A DNA stretch of 32,246 nt from Prevotella sp. (GTDB lineage Bacteria > Bacteroidota > Bacteroidia > Bacteroidales > Bacteroidaceae), in NCBI GenBank assembly GCA_016291595.1, contig JAEEXN010000027.1, positions 1 to 32,246 on the forward strand, in the 5' to 3' direction. Below the pieces are notes generated by a model, which was not told where the DNA came from, did not search any database, and saw only the letters and a program-made list of their open reading frames with translations. The position numbers and the translations under genes are program-made. This document shows, piece after piece, positions 1 through 10,800 of this stretch. How positions within the stretch are numbered: the stretch's first letter is position 1; each line of letters opens with the position of its first letter.

Positions 1-1
1 C

Positions 2-1330
2 TTCCACGGCACGTGCTATTCGCCAAAGAACGACACATGGCCCGGCTGGAAATTCTATGCCAGCGTAGACATGAGTCCGACCAACAGCATCTGGCGCGAC
101 GCACCTTTCTTCCTGAAATATATTGAGCGTTGCCAGAGCTTCCTGCAGATGGGTAAGCCCGACAACGACTTCCTGGTTTATCTGCCTGTGCGCGACATGT
201 GGCAGCAAACCACAGGCAAGAACCTGCTCATGCAGTTTGACATCCACTCCATGGACAAAAAGGCTCCGGAGTTCATCAAGAGCATCCTGGAAATCGACAA
301 GGAGGGATTCGACTGCGACTATATCAGCGACAAGTATCTGATGACCACAACCTATAAGAACGGCATGCTCGAGACAGCTGCCGGCACACGCTACAGCGGA
401 CTCATCATTCCGGGCAGCGGCCGCATGCCAAGCGAACTGAAAGCCCACCTGGAAGCCCTGAAGGCGCAAGGTGCCCACATCATCTACGGCATCAACACGG
501 CCGAGATGCAGAAGGCTGCCAAGCCCGAGCAGATGCGCACCAAGAACGGGCTGCGTGTCATTCGCCGCAGTAACGAAACGGGCCACCACTACTTCATAGC
601 CAACCTGACGCCAAACGATATGTGCGAGATGATTCCTCTCACGGTCGATTTCAAGGACGCAGCCCTGTTTGACCCCATGACGGGCGACATCAGACAGGCT
701 GTGGTTGAGGGAAAGAAAGTTCAAATCAGTCTTCGCTCGGGCGAGTCGGTCATCCTGCAAACCTACGCACAACCGGTAAGCTGGGCTGACGACAAGCTGG
801 CTTCTGCCACTACTCAGAAAGCATCGCCAGAGACCATCACCATCGAGACGCCATGGACTCTTTCGTTCGTGGAGGAAATGCCCAAGGTGGAGCAGACGTT
901 CCAGCTGGACAAGGCTCAGACATGGGAGACCCTGGACAACGAGGCCACACGGGTGACGATGGGAACAGGAGTCTACACCACCACCCTGAAGCTTGACAAG
1001 AAGCAGGCAGCCAAGCAATGGCAGATAGATTTAGGTGATGTACGCGAGAGTGCGCGCGTATATGTCAACGGTACGTTCGTCGGATGTGCCTGGGCCGTGC
1101 CCTACATTCTCGACACCAAGAGCACACTGAAGGCAGGAGCCAACGAGATTCGCATCGAGGTGACCAACCTGCCGGCAAACCGCATTGCCGACATGGACCG
1201 CAAGGGCATCAAATGGCGTAAGTTCAACGAAATCAATATTGTAGACCTGAATTACAAGAAGACTGGTTATGAGAATTGGGAGCCGGTGAAGAGCGGCCTG
1301 AACTCAGAAGTCAGACTGATTGAAATGTAA
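2..1330 (+). CDS. GH106 alpha-L-rhamnosidase, C-terminal part (5' end outside window)
   Basis: The reading frame is open from base 2, so the gene starts before the window; 442 residues are visible. GH106 enzymes are usually around 1000 residues, so this is roughly the last 40%. The first residues contain HGTCYSP, then WPGWKFYAS, IWRD and a CQSFLQMGKPDND stretch, which I recognise from the catalytic region of GH106 rhamnosidases. The last ~150 residues form a beta-sandwich of the galactose-binding type (the VYVNG turn, then GANEIRIEVTNLPANRI). GH106 removes alpha-L-rhamnose from rhamnogalacturonan side chains or backbone ends. It has no C-terminal sorting tail, so a periplasmic site is inferred. 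The stop overlaps the next start (TAATG). The catalytic acids cannot be assigned from this fragment. Confidence 0.85.
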   Translation, partial: FHGTCYSPKNDTWPGWKFYASVDMSPTNSIWRDAPFFLKYIERCQSFLQMGKPDNDFLVYLPVRDMWQQTTGKNLLMQFDIHSMDKKAPEFIKSILEIDKEGFDCDYISDKYLMTTTYKNGMLETAAGTRYSGLIIPGSGRMPSELKAHLEALKAQGAHIIYGINTAEMQKAAKPEQMRTKNGLRVIRRSNETGHHYFIANLTPNDMCEMIPLTVDFKDAALFDPMTGDIRQAVVEGKKVQISLRSGESVILQTYAQPVSWADDKLASATTQKASPETITIETPWTLSFVEEMPKVEQTFQLDKAQTWETLDNEATRVTMGTGVYTTTLKLDKKQAAKQWQIDLGDVRESARVYVNGTFVGCAWAVPYILDTKSTLKAGANEIRIEVTNLPANRIADMDRKGIKWRKFNEINIVDLNYKKTGYENWEPVKSGLNSEVRLIEM

Positions 1331-3711
1331 TGAATATCATCAACATGAGACGAGTTATAGTAACCATCATGGCTGTCGTTGCCACAATAGGCATGTCAGC
1401 ACAAGTGCGCAAAACTGTAAACCTGAATTTCGGATGGGAGTTCAGACTGAACAACGAAGGCGAATGGCGGAGCATCAACCTGCCTCACGACTTCCAGATA
1501 GAGCAGCCGTGGGTTGCCCCTGCCGCCGACGAGAAAGCCGACAACACCGATGTGGCCGCGAACATCAAGAGCAGACTCTCCAGCCGCGGCTTCAAGGAGA
1601 TGGGAAAGGGATATTACCGCTACCAGCTCACTCCTACGGACGAGATGAAGGGCAAGCGCATTTTGCTCGACTTCGGCGGCATTATGTACACGGGTGATGT
1701 GTTCCTGAACGGAAAGCGCATCGGTGGAACAGACTACGGTTATGTGGGCTTCGAGATTGACATTACGGACCAACTGCAATGGGGAAAGGCTAACGAACTG
1801 GCTGTGACAGCAGACACACGTGAGCCTAACAACTCGCGCTGGTACACGGGCGGTGGACTAATCCGCGACGTAAAACTGGTCGTCACATCAAAGGATTTGT
1901 ATTTCGCGCGCCATCCGCTTTATATCACCACACGCGACAACCGCTTCGTCAGCATCTCGGCAGAGTTCACCAACTACACCAAGGCGAAGGCCATTGACAT
2001 GAGGGTGAAGGTGACGGCTCCCGACGGACAGGTGGTATACGAGGGAAAGAGCACGCGCCAGCGCAACATGCCCACACGCACACTGGTGAACCAGGTGCCG
2101 GAGATAGAGATTCAGAACCCGCAGTTGTGGGACACGGAGCATCCCAATCTCTATACCGTAGAAGCCACATTGCTCCGCGAGGACGGGACGGTGGCCGACG
2201 AGGCGAGCAGCCAGTTTGGTATCCGTACCATAGAGTTCGGTCCTGCCTTTGGCATGAAGCTCAACGGAAAGAAAGTGCTCCTGAAAGGCTATGCCAACCA
2301 CCATACGCTGGGCGCTCTGGGTGCCGCCAACTATCCGCGTGCCATAGAGAAACGCCTGCAGCTGATGAAACAGTTCGGCATCAACCACATCCGCACCTCG
2401 CATAATCCCTACAGTCGCGAGTTCATCGAGTTGTGCGACAAATACGGCATCCTGGTGGTCGACGAACTGTACGACAAATGGACACGCCAGCACACCGGCG
2501 GCCGTGTGGCTTTCGAGCAGTTGTGGCAATACGACGTGCCTGAATGGGTGAAGCGCGACCGCAACTCCCCGTCAGTGGTGATGTGGAGTCTGGGCAACGA
2601 GCTGCAGCAAGACCCCAACCAGCCGTTCAACGATTTTGGCGTCACCATGTTTAAACTCATGAAGACGCTCCTCCACCGCTACGATTCCACTCGTCTGGTT
2701 ACCGTGGCCATGCACCCCCGTTACCGTAACTGGGACACCGACTCGCTGCCCTGCGAGCTGGCAAAGGTTACTGACATTCAGGCTTATAACTACCGTTACA
2801 TGTATTTCCCCGGTGACGGACGGCGCTTCCCATGGATGACCTTCTACCAGAGTGAGGCCAGCATTGCCGCCATGGGGCCGAACTTCTTCGAGATGGACCT
2901 TGACAAGGTTATCGGACTGGCGTATTGGGGAGCCATCGACTATTTAGGTGAGAGTCAGGGATGGCCGGCAAAGGGCTGGGCTCAGGGAGTGTTCGACATC
3001 TCGTTGGAACCCAAACCCAAAGCTTATTTCATGCGTTCATTCTTTGTTCCCGATGAGCCTATGGTCAGCATTGCCATTATAGACAAAAAAGGTGATATGA
3101 TGTGGAACGGCGTTCAGACCGGCAACGACGGTATGAGCAGCCACTGGAACCGACAGCCGGGCAAAGAGCTGCAACTCATCACGTATACCAATGCCGACGA
3201 GGTGGAGCTAAAGCTCAACGGCAAGAGTCTGGGTAGGAAAAAGAATCCCAAGAACGATCCCAAGCAGCGTAACCTAATCAAGTGGGACAGCATCAAATTT
3301 GCCGAGGGAACCCTGTTGGCCATTGCCTATAACAATGGGAAAGACGTAGCTCACCACCAGATTCAGACAACTGGTAAGGCGGTAAAGCTCAGTGCATTAG
3401 CAGACAACATTGAGTGGAAGGCTGATGGCATGGACCTCATGCATGTGCGCGTCGAGGCCATAGACAAAAAGGGCTGGCGAGTTCCCATGGCACAAGACGA
3501 GTTGTTCTTCGAGGTTGAGGGTGACGCACAGATTGTAGCGGTTACCAACGGCGACATTAACTCGGAGGAACTGAACGTGCAGAACCACCGACGTTTATGG
3601 AACGGTTCGGCCATGGTCATCTTACGTGCAGGAAGAAATCCGTCGAAGGTGATTCTTAGGACCAAAGCCAATGGCTTTAAGACGATTACCACAAAACTGG
3701 AAACGAAGTAA
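1330..3711 (+). CDS. GH2 family glycoside hydrolase, beta-galactosidase-like, secreted
   Basis: 793 residues. A signal peptide (about residues 6-24, ending GMSAQ) is followed by the GH2 sugar-binding domain (about 30-185, with FLNGKRIGG), the immunoglobulin-like domain (about 195-300) and the TIM barrel (about 305-570). The barrel shows RTSHNP and the SLGNE motif, giving Glu424 as probable acid/base, and YQSEAS, giving Glu509 as probable nucleophile. C-terminal beta domains follow to 793. The start at 1330 overlaps the upstream stop by one base, suggesting translational coupling; Met6 (base 1345) would give a more typical signal peptide. In a rhamnogalacturonan locus it would remove beta-linked galactose from side chains. 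Beta-glucuronidase or another GH2 specificity cannot be excluded. There is no sorting tail. Confidence 0.88.
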   Translation: MNIINMRRVIVTIMAVVATIGMSAQVRKTVNLNFGWEFRLNNEGEWRSINLPHDFQIEQPWVAPAADEKADNTDVAANIKSRLSSRGFKEMGKGYYRYQLTPTDEMKGKRILLDFGGIMYTGDVFLNGKRIGGTDYGYVGFEIDITDQLQWGKANELAVTADTREPNNSRWYTGGGLIRDVKLVVTSKDLYFARHPLYITTRDNRFVSISAEFTNYTKAKAIDMRVKVTAPDGQVVYEGKSTRQRNMPTRTLVNQVPEIEIQNPQLWDTEHPNLYTVEATLLREDGTVADEASSQFGIRTIEFGPAFGMKLNGKKVLLKGYANHHTLGALGAANYPRAIEKRLQLMKQFGINHIRTSHNPYSREFIELCDKYGILVVDELYDKWTRQHTGGRVAFEQLWQYDVPEWVKRDRNSPSVVMWSLGNELQQDPNQPFNDFGVTMFKLMKTLLHRYDSTRLVTVAMHPRYRNWDTDSLPCELAKVTDIQAYNYRYMYFPGDGRRFPWMTFYQSEASIAAMGPNFFEMDLDKVIGLAYWGAIDYLGESQGWPAKGWAQGVFDISLEPKPKAYFMRSFFVPDEPMVSIAIIDKKGDMMWNGVQTGNDGMSSHWNRQPGKELQLITYTNADEVELKLNGKSLGRKKNPKNDPKQRNLIKWDSIKFAEGTLLAIAYNNGKDVAHHQIQTTGKAVKLSALADNIEWKADGMDLMHVRVEAIDKKGWRVPMAQDELFFEVEGDAQIVAVTNGDINSEELNVQNHRRLWNGSAMVILRAGRNPSKVILRTKANGFKTITTKLETK

Positions 3712-3730
3712 GTTTTCCTGAATATCACAC

Positions 3731-3784
3731 AAAAAATCTGCACCCTAAAAGCTTGACGAACAACGCTTAGGGTGCAGGTTTTTT
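3731..3784. terminator. Bidirectional intrinsic terminator between convergent genes
   Basis: An 11-bp perfect stem (arms 3738-3748 and 3767-3777, CTGCACCCTAA with TTAGGGTGCAG) encloses an 18-nt loop. Six A bases precede it and six T bases follow it, so it can work on both strands. It lies 20 bases after the GH2 stop and about 105 bases after the stop of the opposing acetylesterase gene. Confidence 0.85.
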
Positions 3785-3799
3785 ATGGGTATAATTTCA

Positions 3800-3901
3800 A
3801 AGAGAACGAGGGAGTTTAATTCTCCTTTCGTATGATATATTACTCTTAGGAGAAGATTCTTTATTTAACTCCGAATAGAACGAGGGAGCTTATTTCCCCT
3901 T
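3800..3901. repeat. 28-bp imperfect direct repeat spanning the acetylesterase stop codon
   Basis: Bases 3800-3827 and 3874-3901 match at 24 of 28 positions, including a perfect 12-base core (AGAACGAGGGAG at 3803-3814 and 3877-3888). The second copy contains the 3' end and stop codon of the acetylesterase gene; the first lies 74 bases further downstream in non-coding DNA. It may be a scar of a partial tandem duplication of the gene end. Confidence 0.75.
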
Positions 3902-5584
3902 CAGATATCCAGCCAATTTGCTGTTGATATCGCGCAAGCCTTTCGCCACACTCTTCGCGTTGGTCTTGGCACCTAACAGCGAGGTGTGCGTGTGATCATG
4001 CTTGAAATACTTGGAAGCCTTTTCCTTGCTGCCACATTTCTTGTCCAGGAAGTCGGCGGTGATGTTGTGTAAGTCGACAAACTCAACGCCCGTCGCTTCC
4101 ACCACCTCACGATACCATTTGCCGTAAGAGTCGTTGCGACGCTCAATCTTTCCACCAGGCCATTCGTTACGTGGCGTCAGGGAGACAAGAATCGGAGTTG
4201 CGCCTTTCTCACGGACATCGTCGATGAATTTCTTCAGATACCAGCCGAAAGAATAGACCACAACATAGTCTCCCGGACGAATGCCGGCTGTCACGGGCAG
4301 CGTCTTGTCGACCACATTGCCGTTGTTCTTCACCGACTTATCAGTCATCTTGTAAACATGGCAGGTGTCCTTGGCGCTGGCGATGGAGCCACGGAACTTC
4401 GGTTTGTCAATCTCGCCAATATCGTTGTGTCCAAACTCTATCAGCACGAAGTCACCCGGCTGCAGGCTGTTATAGACACGGTCCCAGCGGCCTTCCGCCA
4501 AATAAGAACGGCAGCTGCGACCAGCCTGCGCCACATTCATGACGGTTATTTTATTTGAGTCGAACACGTCGTAGGCTACTGCACCCCAGCCCCACATATC
4601 ATCTTTGTCCTTATCCTTATTCTTTACTGTGCTGTCGCCCGTTATCCAAACCACAGGCTTACCCTCAGCACGGTTCACATCATGACGTGGCAGGTCCACA
4701 TTCTTCATCATCGCCTGCAACGGTCTGAGCATGGGGTTGCGGCTGTTCCAGATTCCCTCTGCAGCAGATCTGGCATTCATCTCAGCACCAAACTTACTCG
4801 TATGAATATGGTCGCCAAAGAAATGATACTTCTCCTTCCACTGACTAAATCCATCGAGCTTCTGTCCGGAAATCTCGTTTAAGTCCACGAAGGGAACACC
4901 TTCCTCGGCTGCCACCTGCATGAGCCATTGGGAATGAGGCTTACGCACAATCTTCCCATTCTCATCGTAAGCATCGCGGGGAGTGAGCGACATCAGAATC
5001 GGGTGAGCTCCGGCTGCACGGATGTCATCAATATACTTTCGCATATAACCACCGAAAGTATATACGGTCTCCTTCTTTCCTGTTTCCTTGATGGTCACAT
5101 TCAACGTATCGTTTCCGACACCGGGAATGCTGGCACGGGCACGGCCATTATCGTACGGGCCATTATCATTATGTCCGATGGAGACAATAACCCAGTCGCC
5201 AGGTTTTAGTGCCTGACGGATAGGCTCCCACAGGTTATTGTAGAACGTGCGGCTGCTCATGCCTCCCAGAGCCTGATTCTCGACCGTAATTCTATTCTCA
5301 TCGAAGAACTCATGCTCAAAATAGCCCCAGCCCCACTGGCCGTTGTTGCCGTTGCCAAGGGTGCCGTTTCGCATCGTGGAGTTACCCACCAGGAACAAAA
5401 CAGGATTGTTGCCGCGTCGCGTGCTTCCCGGCACAGGCCTGGCGGTCTGCGCAATCTTCAGGCTGTCGAAAGTGTTGTCAACCACTTTGTTAACATCCTC
5501 CACGCCCTTTCTGTCGGTCACCTGGGCGGTTGCACCCAAAGTCAGGAACAAGCATCCCGCTATCACAAGATTTCTCTTCATCAT
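3890..5584 (-). CDS. Rhamnogalacturonan acetylesterase, two tandem SGNH (CE12-type) domains
   Basis: 564 residues from ATG at 5584 (MMKRN; the next ATG at 5581 also fits). A further-upstream TTG at 5599 would add MFLAD before the signal peptide and is unlikely. The signal peptide ends near GATAQ. Domain 1 (about 60-280) has GNST with Ser69, a GHND block near 137-140, and Asp258/His261 in GDHIHTS. Domain 2 (about 308-550) has GDST with Ser318, GHND near 385-388, and Asp530/His533 in HDHTHTS. Both triads look intact, so both domains may be active. CE12 enzymes remove acetyl groups from galacturonate in rhamnogalacturonan. It is the last gene of the - strand run, 40 bases after the PL11 gene, and has no sorting tail. 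Confidence 0.88.
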   Translation of the reverse strand: MMKRNLVIAGCLFLTLGATAQVTDRKGVEDVNKVVDNTFDSLKIAQTARPVPGSTRRGNNPVLFLVGNSTMRNGTLGNGNNGQWGWGYFEHEFFDENRITVENQALGGMSSRTFYNNLWEPIRQALKPGDWVIVSIGHNDNGPYDNGRARASIPGVGNDTLNVTIKETGKKETVYTFGGYMRKYIDDIRAAGAHPILMSLTPRDAYDENGKIVRKPHSQWLMQVAAEEGVPFVDLNEISGQKLDGFSQWKEKYHFFGDHIHTSKFGAEMNARSAAEGIWNSRNPMLRPLQAMMKNVDLPRHDVNRAEGKPVVWITGDSTVKNKDKDKDDMWGWGAVAYDVFDSNKITVMNVAQAGRSCRSYLAEGRWDRVYNSLQPGDFVLIEFGHNDIGEIDKPKFRGSIASAKDTCHVYKMTDKSVKNNGNVVDKTLPVTAGIRPGDYVVVYSFGWYLKKFIDDVREKGATPILVSLTPRNEWPGGKIERRNDSYGKWYREVVEATGVEFVDLHNITADFLDKKCGSKEKASKYFKHDHTHTSLLGAKTNAKSVAKGLRDINSKLAGYLKGK

Positions 5585-5624
5585 ATCTGCCAAAAACAAT
5601 GTACTATGAATGATAAACCATGAA

Positions 5625-7826
5625 CTATTCTACCACGACTTTCCGTCCCTTGTGGATATAAATGCCCTTCACCGAGGGCTTGTCGACGCGCACGCCCTGC
5701 AAGGTGTACCATGCACCGTCGTTTACCTTATCAGCCTCGACAGACTGAATGGCAGTAGCAACACCCTGGAACGAATCAATATAATCGGGCAGATAATATC
5801 CCAGATGAGGCGGTTGGTTATAAGCCACATTCTGCCATGCCACACCCATGCGGTATACATGGTCGTGCATCAAGGTGGGCACACGGTAATCGGTGGCGGT
5901 AATAGTGGTATAGATATTCAGTCCGTCGTCTGTATTATTTCTGACTATCAGCTCCTCTCGCCAGTCGCCAAAGATATCAGCAGAAAGACACGGCGTTGCC
6001 TTCGTACTGTTGTTTGACTGACCGGAAATAGTCGTGCGACCAACTCCTAATGCAGTAGAGTTGGGGTACTTTGTGATCGTGATACCATCCAGCAGCTCAT
6101 CATACTGGTCACCATCCCAATAGATACGGAAATTCATTGAGGGCTTGGAAGAGCCTGCTTGCTGGCCACTTATAGCATTATACGGATTTTGGTTTCTGCT
6201 GCCACTGTCGAATCCTCCATAAGCCGACCAAAACTCATAGCCTCGGTTGTCGCCAACAATGTCGGCAGCAAGTCCACGACCATTGTCCTGTCCGCTTTGT
6301 CCGCCTTTGTATATGATCTCGCCTGTTGCTGCATCATGCATATCCCACGCATATGTACCCTTTTCCTCATGGACTTCAAAAAGCTCCAATCCTGGACGGT
6401 CGGGATTCAAATCAGCCAAATGAATGGCGTCACCATGACCAAAGCCAGTGGCATAAAGCAAAGAGCCATCATCATCAACAGCAGCAGAACCCCAGATAAT
6501 CTCATCTTTTCCGTCGCCGTCAACATCGGCTACCGAAAGATTGTGATTTCCGTTACCGTACATAGTATTACTCCCACTGCCACTGGTGGCCTTTGGGGCT
6601 GTCACTTTTGCAGACTCACTCATATTAGCATCTACAACACTGTATTGTGTCTTCGAGTCTGAGCGATGCAACCAACGGTGTTTGAGTTGCTGTCCGTCGA
6701 AATCCACTGCCCACACATAAGCATAGGTATAATAACCACGGGTAAAAACACCACTAGGATTCTCATTCTGTCCACCAAGATAAGCAACAGCAGCCAAATA
6801 GCGCTCACCACGATTACCGTAGTTGCCTTTGTCACTCTTCCCACTACGGTCATCCCAGTTGAAAGTGCCTGTTGCCTCACTCAGTTCGGCTTTTGCATTA
6901 CGGTTGGGATAATAGGCAATGGTATGCACGGCTTCGCCTGTCAGCCCATTGAACACCGTCAGGTATTCCTGTCCACCATCGATACGGCCACCGCTCACCC
7001 GCCAGTCTTTCGTATTACTGGCAGCCTTGATTCTATCATCTGTAGCAGCCTGGTTCACATAATTGCCGGCTCCGTCCTTACTACCGGGAGCTGTTTTGCA
7101 AATCATTTCAGCCTTACCATCCTTATCGAAGTCGTAAACCAAGAACTGTGTGTAATGAGCACCTGCACGAATATTGTCGCCCAAATCAATGCGCCAAAGC
7201 TTTGTGCCATCCAATTTGTAGCAATCAATATATACACTTCCAGAGTTTCCGCTACCGATAGAGTTGTCCTGCGACGTGGAAGGGTCCCACTTCACGAAAA
7301 TCTCATATTGGCCGTCACCGTCAACATCACCTACACTACAGTCATTGGGCGAATAGGTGTAGGGCATGTCTACAGCAGAACCGTATGTTTTTGTACTTGA
7401 ATCGTAAGGTTTCCAACCAGAAATGGTTCCGCCCGCAGGCCGGTCGAGCTGAAGAGTCATATACATTTTATTCCAAGGCGTAACAGCTTCTGTCGTATCT
7501 ACAGCAACACCATCCTGCCAAGTCACAACCTGGAACTTTGTACTTGCACTGCCCGTAAGAGTCAAATTTGTACGATCAGCGTATTTTCGGCCATCAGCAT
7601 AAGGTGCTCCATCTCGAAGAATAGAAAACACTGTATTATTGTTATCCGTCCCCAGCAATCGCCAACTGAGAAAATAGCTGCCTGTCGTAGCCGTTTTAAG
7701 GGCGACTAACCCACGGTCCAACTTCTCCATCTGACTCGTTGACGTGTCGGATGGCTTCTGTGCAAAGCCACCCAAGACACATGCCAAGCATACTAATACC
7801 AATAACTGTCTCTTTATCATTTTCAT
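5625..7826 (-). CDS. Rhamnogalacturonan lyase, PL11 family, with C-terminal sorting-like tail
   Basis: 733 residues. A signal peptide (about 1-22, ending GGFAQ) is followed by the PL11 opening MEKLDRGLVALKT, an N-terminal beta-sandwich, and a beta-propeller with calcium-type loops: DVDGDG at 167-172, DFDKDG at 232-237 and DVDGDG at 434-439. Near the end are GDWREE (620-625) and YNQPPHLGYY (669-678). PL11 enzymes cleave the rhamnogalacturonan-I backbone by beta-elimination. The last ~40 residues (YTLQG, then KGIYIHKGRKVVVE) are not part of the PL11 fold and match tails on two other proteins here. The ATG is only 3 bases after the stop of the upstream PL11 gene, so the two are probably co-translated; Met3 is an alternative start. 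Confidence 0.9.
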   Translation of the reverse strand: MKMIKRQLLVLVCLACVLGGFAQKPSDTSTSQMEKLDRGLVALKTATTGSYFLSWRLLGTDNNNTVFSILRDGAPYADGRKYADRTNLTLTGSASTKFQVVTWQDGVAVDTTEAVTPWNKMYMTLQLDRPAGGTISGWKPYDSSTKTYGSAVDMPYTYSPNDCSVGDVDGDGQYEIFVKWDPSTSQDNSIGSGNSGSVYIDCYKLDGTKLWRIDLGDNIRAGAHYTQFLVYDFDKDGKAEMICKTAPGSKDGAGNYVNQAATDDRIKAASNTKDWRVSGGRIDGGQEYLTVFNGLTGEAVHTIAYYPNRNAKAELSEATGTFNWDDRSGKSDKGNYGNRGERYLAAVAYLGGQNENPSGVFTRGYYTYAYVWAVDFDGQQLKHRWLHRSDSKTQYSVVDANMSESAKVTAPKATSGSGSNTMYGNGNHNLSVADVDGDGKDEIIWGSAAVDDDGSLLYATGFGHGDAIHLADLNPDRPGLELFEVHEEKGTYAWDMHDAATGEIIYKGGQSGQDNGRGLAADIVGDNRGYEFWSAYGGFDSGSRNQNPYNAISGQQAGSSKPSMNFRIYWDGDQYDELLDGITITKYPNSTALGVGRTTISGQSNNSTKATPCLSADIFGDWREELIVRNNTDDGLNIYTTITATDYRVPTLMHDHVYRMGVAWQNVAYNQPPHLGYYLPDYIDSFQGVATAIQSVEADKVNDGAWYTLQGVRVDKPSVKGIYIHKGRKVVVE

Positions 7827-7829
7827 ATA

Positions 7830-10800
7830 CTATTTTACATGGAATTTCTTGCCGTTCATAATGTAAACGCCTTTCTTCAGCGGCATTTCCACACGCTTAC
7901 CATCAAGAGTATAAATCTTGCCGTCGTTCATACCGTTCGCACGGATGGTCTGTATGCCAGTCGGCTGATCGGTTACACGCAGTTTACCTTCTGGTTTCAA
8001 CAAATCTGTTGTATCCCAATAGAGTCCTTCAGGAAGCTCGGGCAGATGAATGGCTGTAGGTGTACCGCTAAAAGAACCAGCTGTCCACATCACGAACTCA
8101 TCCCCCTTTTGGGGCACGAACCCTTCTCCTAATTCAATATTCAACTCTCCATTAAAGTCGAAATTACCACCTACAACTACCCATGAGCGGGAATACTGGT
8201 TACCGGTATTGCTATAAATAGCCAAAATCAATTTCGAGCCTTCAGCCATGTTGAGGTTGCCTGTGGATTTGATTGAACCAAACCGGCGTGTTGATGTAAA
8301 ATCACCTGGGTGCAATACGGCACCACTATTAAAACTGATATTACCTACCGTTCCCTGGCCTACCATAGTTGCTTGGTCTTGAACGGTAGCTGTAGCTGAA
8401 CCGAAAAGTGAACTAGTGGTTTTCGTATTGTTCAGTCTGATTTCTCCTCCACGGAAAGTGTATTCATTGGCTGCCAAGGCTTTAGAGAAGGTCCAAGCGC
8501 CATCGCCATCTTTAATGACATTCACCCTTCCATCAAACGTTCCATTAAACTTTATGTCCTCATTAATTCCACCTACCGTAAGAACTCCCGTAAGACTCAA
8601 CACACCAGAACCCACGAGATTACCTAGCGTAAGATTGCGGGAGCCGCCCGTAAATGTAGTACCACTTGAGATGTTCAGCGTAGCCTTTGGTAAACCGTAA
8701 TTATTCTCCCAACTGAACACGGGGTCATAACTCTTATCCCACTTCACTGTATGAGAAACTAACGTTCCTTCAAACTTGCTCCAATCGCCCTGCAGGAAGT
8801 TCCTTACCCAAGGGGCATAGACATGAAGCGTGCCCTTACCAGTAAGACGGCCTTTATAGTTACAACGACCGTCAAGATAGACCGTACCCGTACAACCTTC
8901 TGGAACCTCCCAGTTTGCACTGCTATTCGAATAGGAATAAGTGTCATAAATATCATTGACCGTCACATTGGAGCCGTTAAAGATGATCAGGTTAGGTACT
9001 GAATGGTTAGCACCCGATTCGTTGATGTTCACCGTACCGGCATCGATATAGAGTTTATCGAAGGCGTTACCTGTGCCAAGAGACAATGTTCCGTCACCCG
9101 TCTTGTGCAACTCTGAAGGAACAGACGTACTCTGACGCTTCACTGCTCCGGTCTGATAGAACGACACACCCCCAAGGACCTCGATAGTTCCACCATTTTC
9201 CTGTAACGTCACGACATGTGAGGACTGGAGGGTCTGACTGCCCACGAGTGTACCGCCATTCATATATACTTTATTATCAACGCCACCAAAGGCACCATAA
9301 TCCACACCATCGTTATTTGCCAGTTTGGCTACAGTCACTTTTCCATCATTCAGATAAGTAAAACCAGTATACTTGTTCACATTGTTGATAACCACACCGC
9401 CAGAGCCATTCTTCGTCATCGAGGCATCACCAGAAATAGACTTTCCACTAAAGGTGAAGTCCTTTGAATTGTTGTTGAATGTCACACTGGCAGGATAGAC
9501 ATCACGCACGATATTGACAGTTGTTTGAGTGGCATCGTCGTTGAACTCAACGGCATCACCCGAAACGAAAGCGCTGATATTGTTTCCACTCTTGAAGTTT
9601 TCCGTCTCATTAAGGTTCCAATCGGAATTCACACTGCCATTCCACGTCAGCGAAGTGGCATCGCGCAAGGCTTTCACCACGAGTTTCAGTTTTCCACCTT
9701 CAATGGTGACACTGGCATCCTGACCTTCCAAGCCCGCAACCTCAATATCGCTGATATTGCCGTTTACAGTTCCGACCTCACCGAGTTCGTATGTACCTAC
9801 TTCGAGAACGGAGCCTGACAGCGGAACTATCTCAATCACTGGGGTGTTGTATTCTGGACCGTACTTCCAATCTTTCGCTTCGATGGTCAGCGCGTTAGCT
9901 TTCAGTTTATCTGTAGTTCCATTGCTATTCACATCCATCACAATACGGGCACCAAAGTTCAGTTTCAGATCACTGACCTCCACCGTACCAACCTGATTAG
10001 CACCGCCAGGACGAAGCACAGAGGCATAGTCCATCTCAATACCTTTCTGGAACTTACCGCCATTGGAGTTCAACTCGGCAAAACGGTTCAGCCACACACG
10101 ACTGTTCTGCATAGTGCCATCGAAATTCAGCACGCCAGCCCAAATATCAGTAGGTCCGCTGTAGGTCTGAGTGACGTTTGGCAACGTCAGAGCACCGTCT
10201 CCCTGCTTCACCAGACGCATAGTACCGGAGAATGCACCGCCGGTAAGTGTATGCGTATAGGTTTCAGTCGTAATATTGTTATTGTCATCATGTCCCTGTA
10301 CCCATGTCGGCGCATTGTCGAAGAAGATATAGGGAGCAGCACCATTAGCCACACTGACCGACATATTGTTGGTTTCAGCCATGAGGACCTGCTTGTCGTT
10401 GTAAGATGCATCTATGCTACCTCCGTTTTTCACCTCCGTGCGGTCTGTCATCGTCAGAGCAGGAGGAGCCATGGTAATACCTTCCAGTTCACCCAGGAAA
10501 TAACTGGTATGAGGGGGCTGATTGTAGCCGCACATTTGCCATACCATGGCCTGGCGATATTGCATATCGTGCCAAAGTGTGTAGTTGCGCCATTCTGTAG
10601 GAATGGTGGTGGTATAGATGCGGATTGTATTGTCCTTAGTACGGGCAATGACCTCCTCACGCCAATCACCCAAGACGTCACCTTGGTAACAAGGTGTAGC
10701 CTTGGTGTCGTTGTTGCAAAGACTTCCGGTCAGGGTCTCAATGTTACCATTCCCCATCTTATGTATGCGCATCGTTGTGTTTGCACCACTACCATTCAAC

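Noticed and set aside
5585..5599. TTG start for the acetylesterase, 5 codons upstream
   Set aside because: It would put acidic residues before the signal peptide; the ATGs at 5584 and 5581 give a normal one.
6666..7400. A 244-codon open frame opposite the second PL11
   Set aside because: Antisense shadow with no domain; the - strand frame has a complete PL11 protein with calcium loops.
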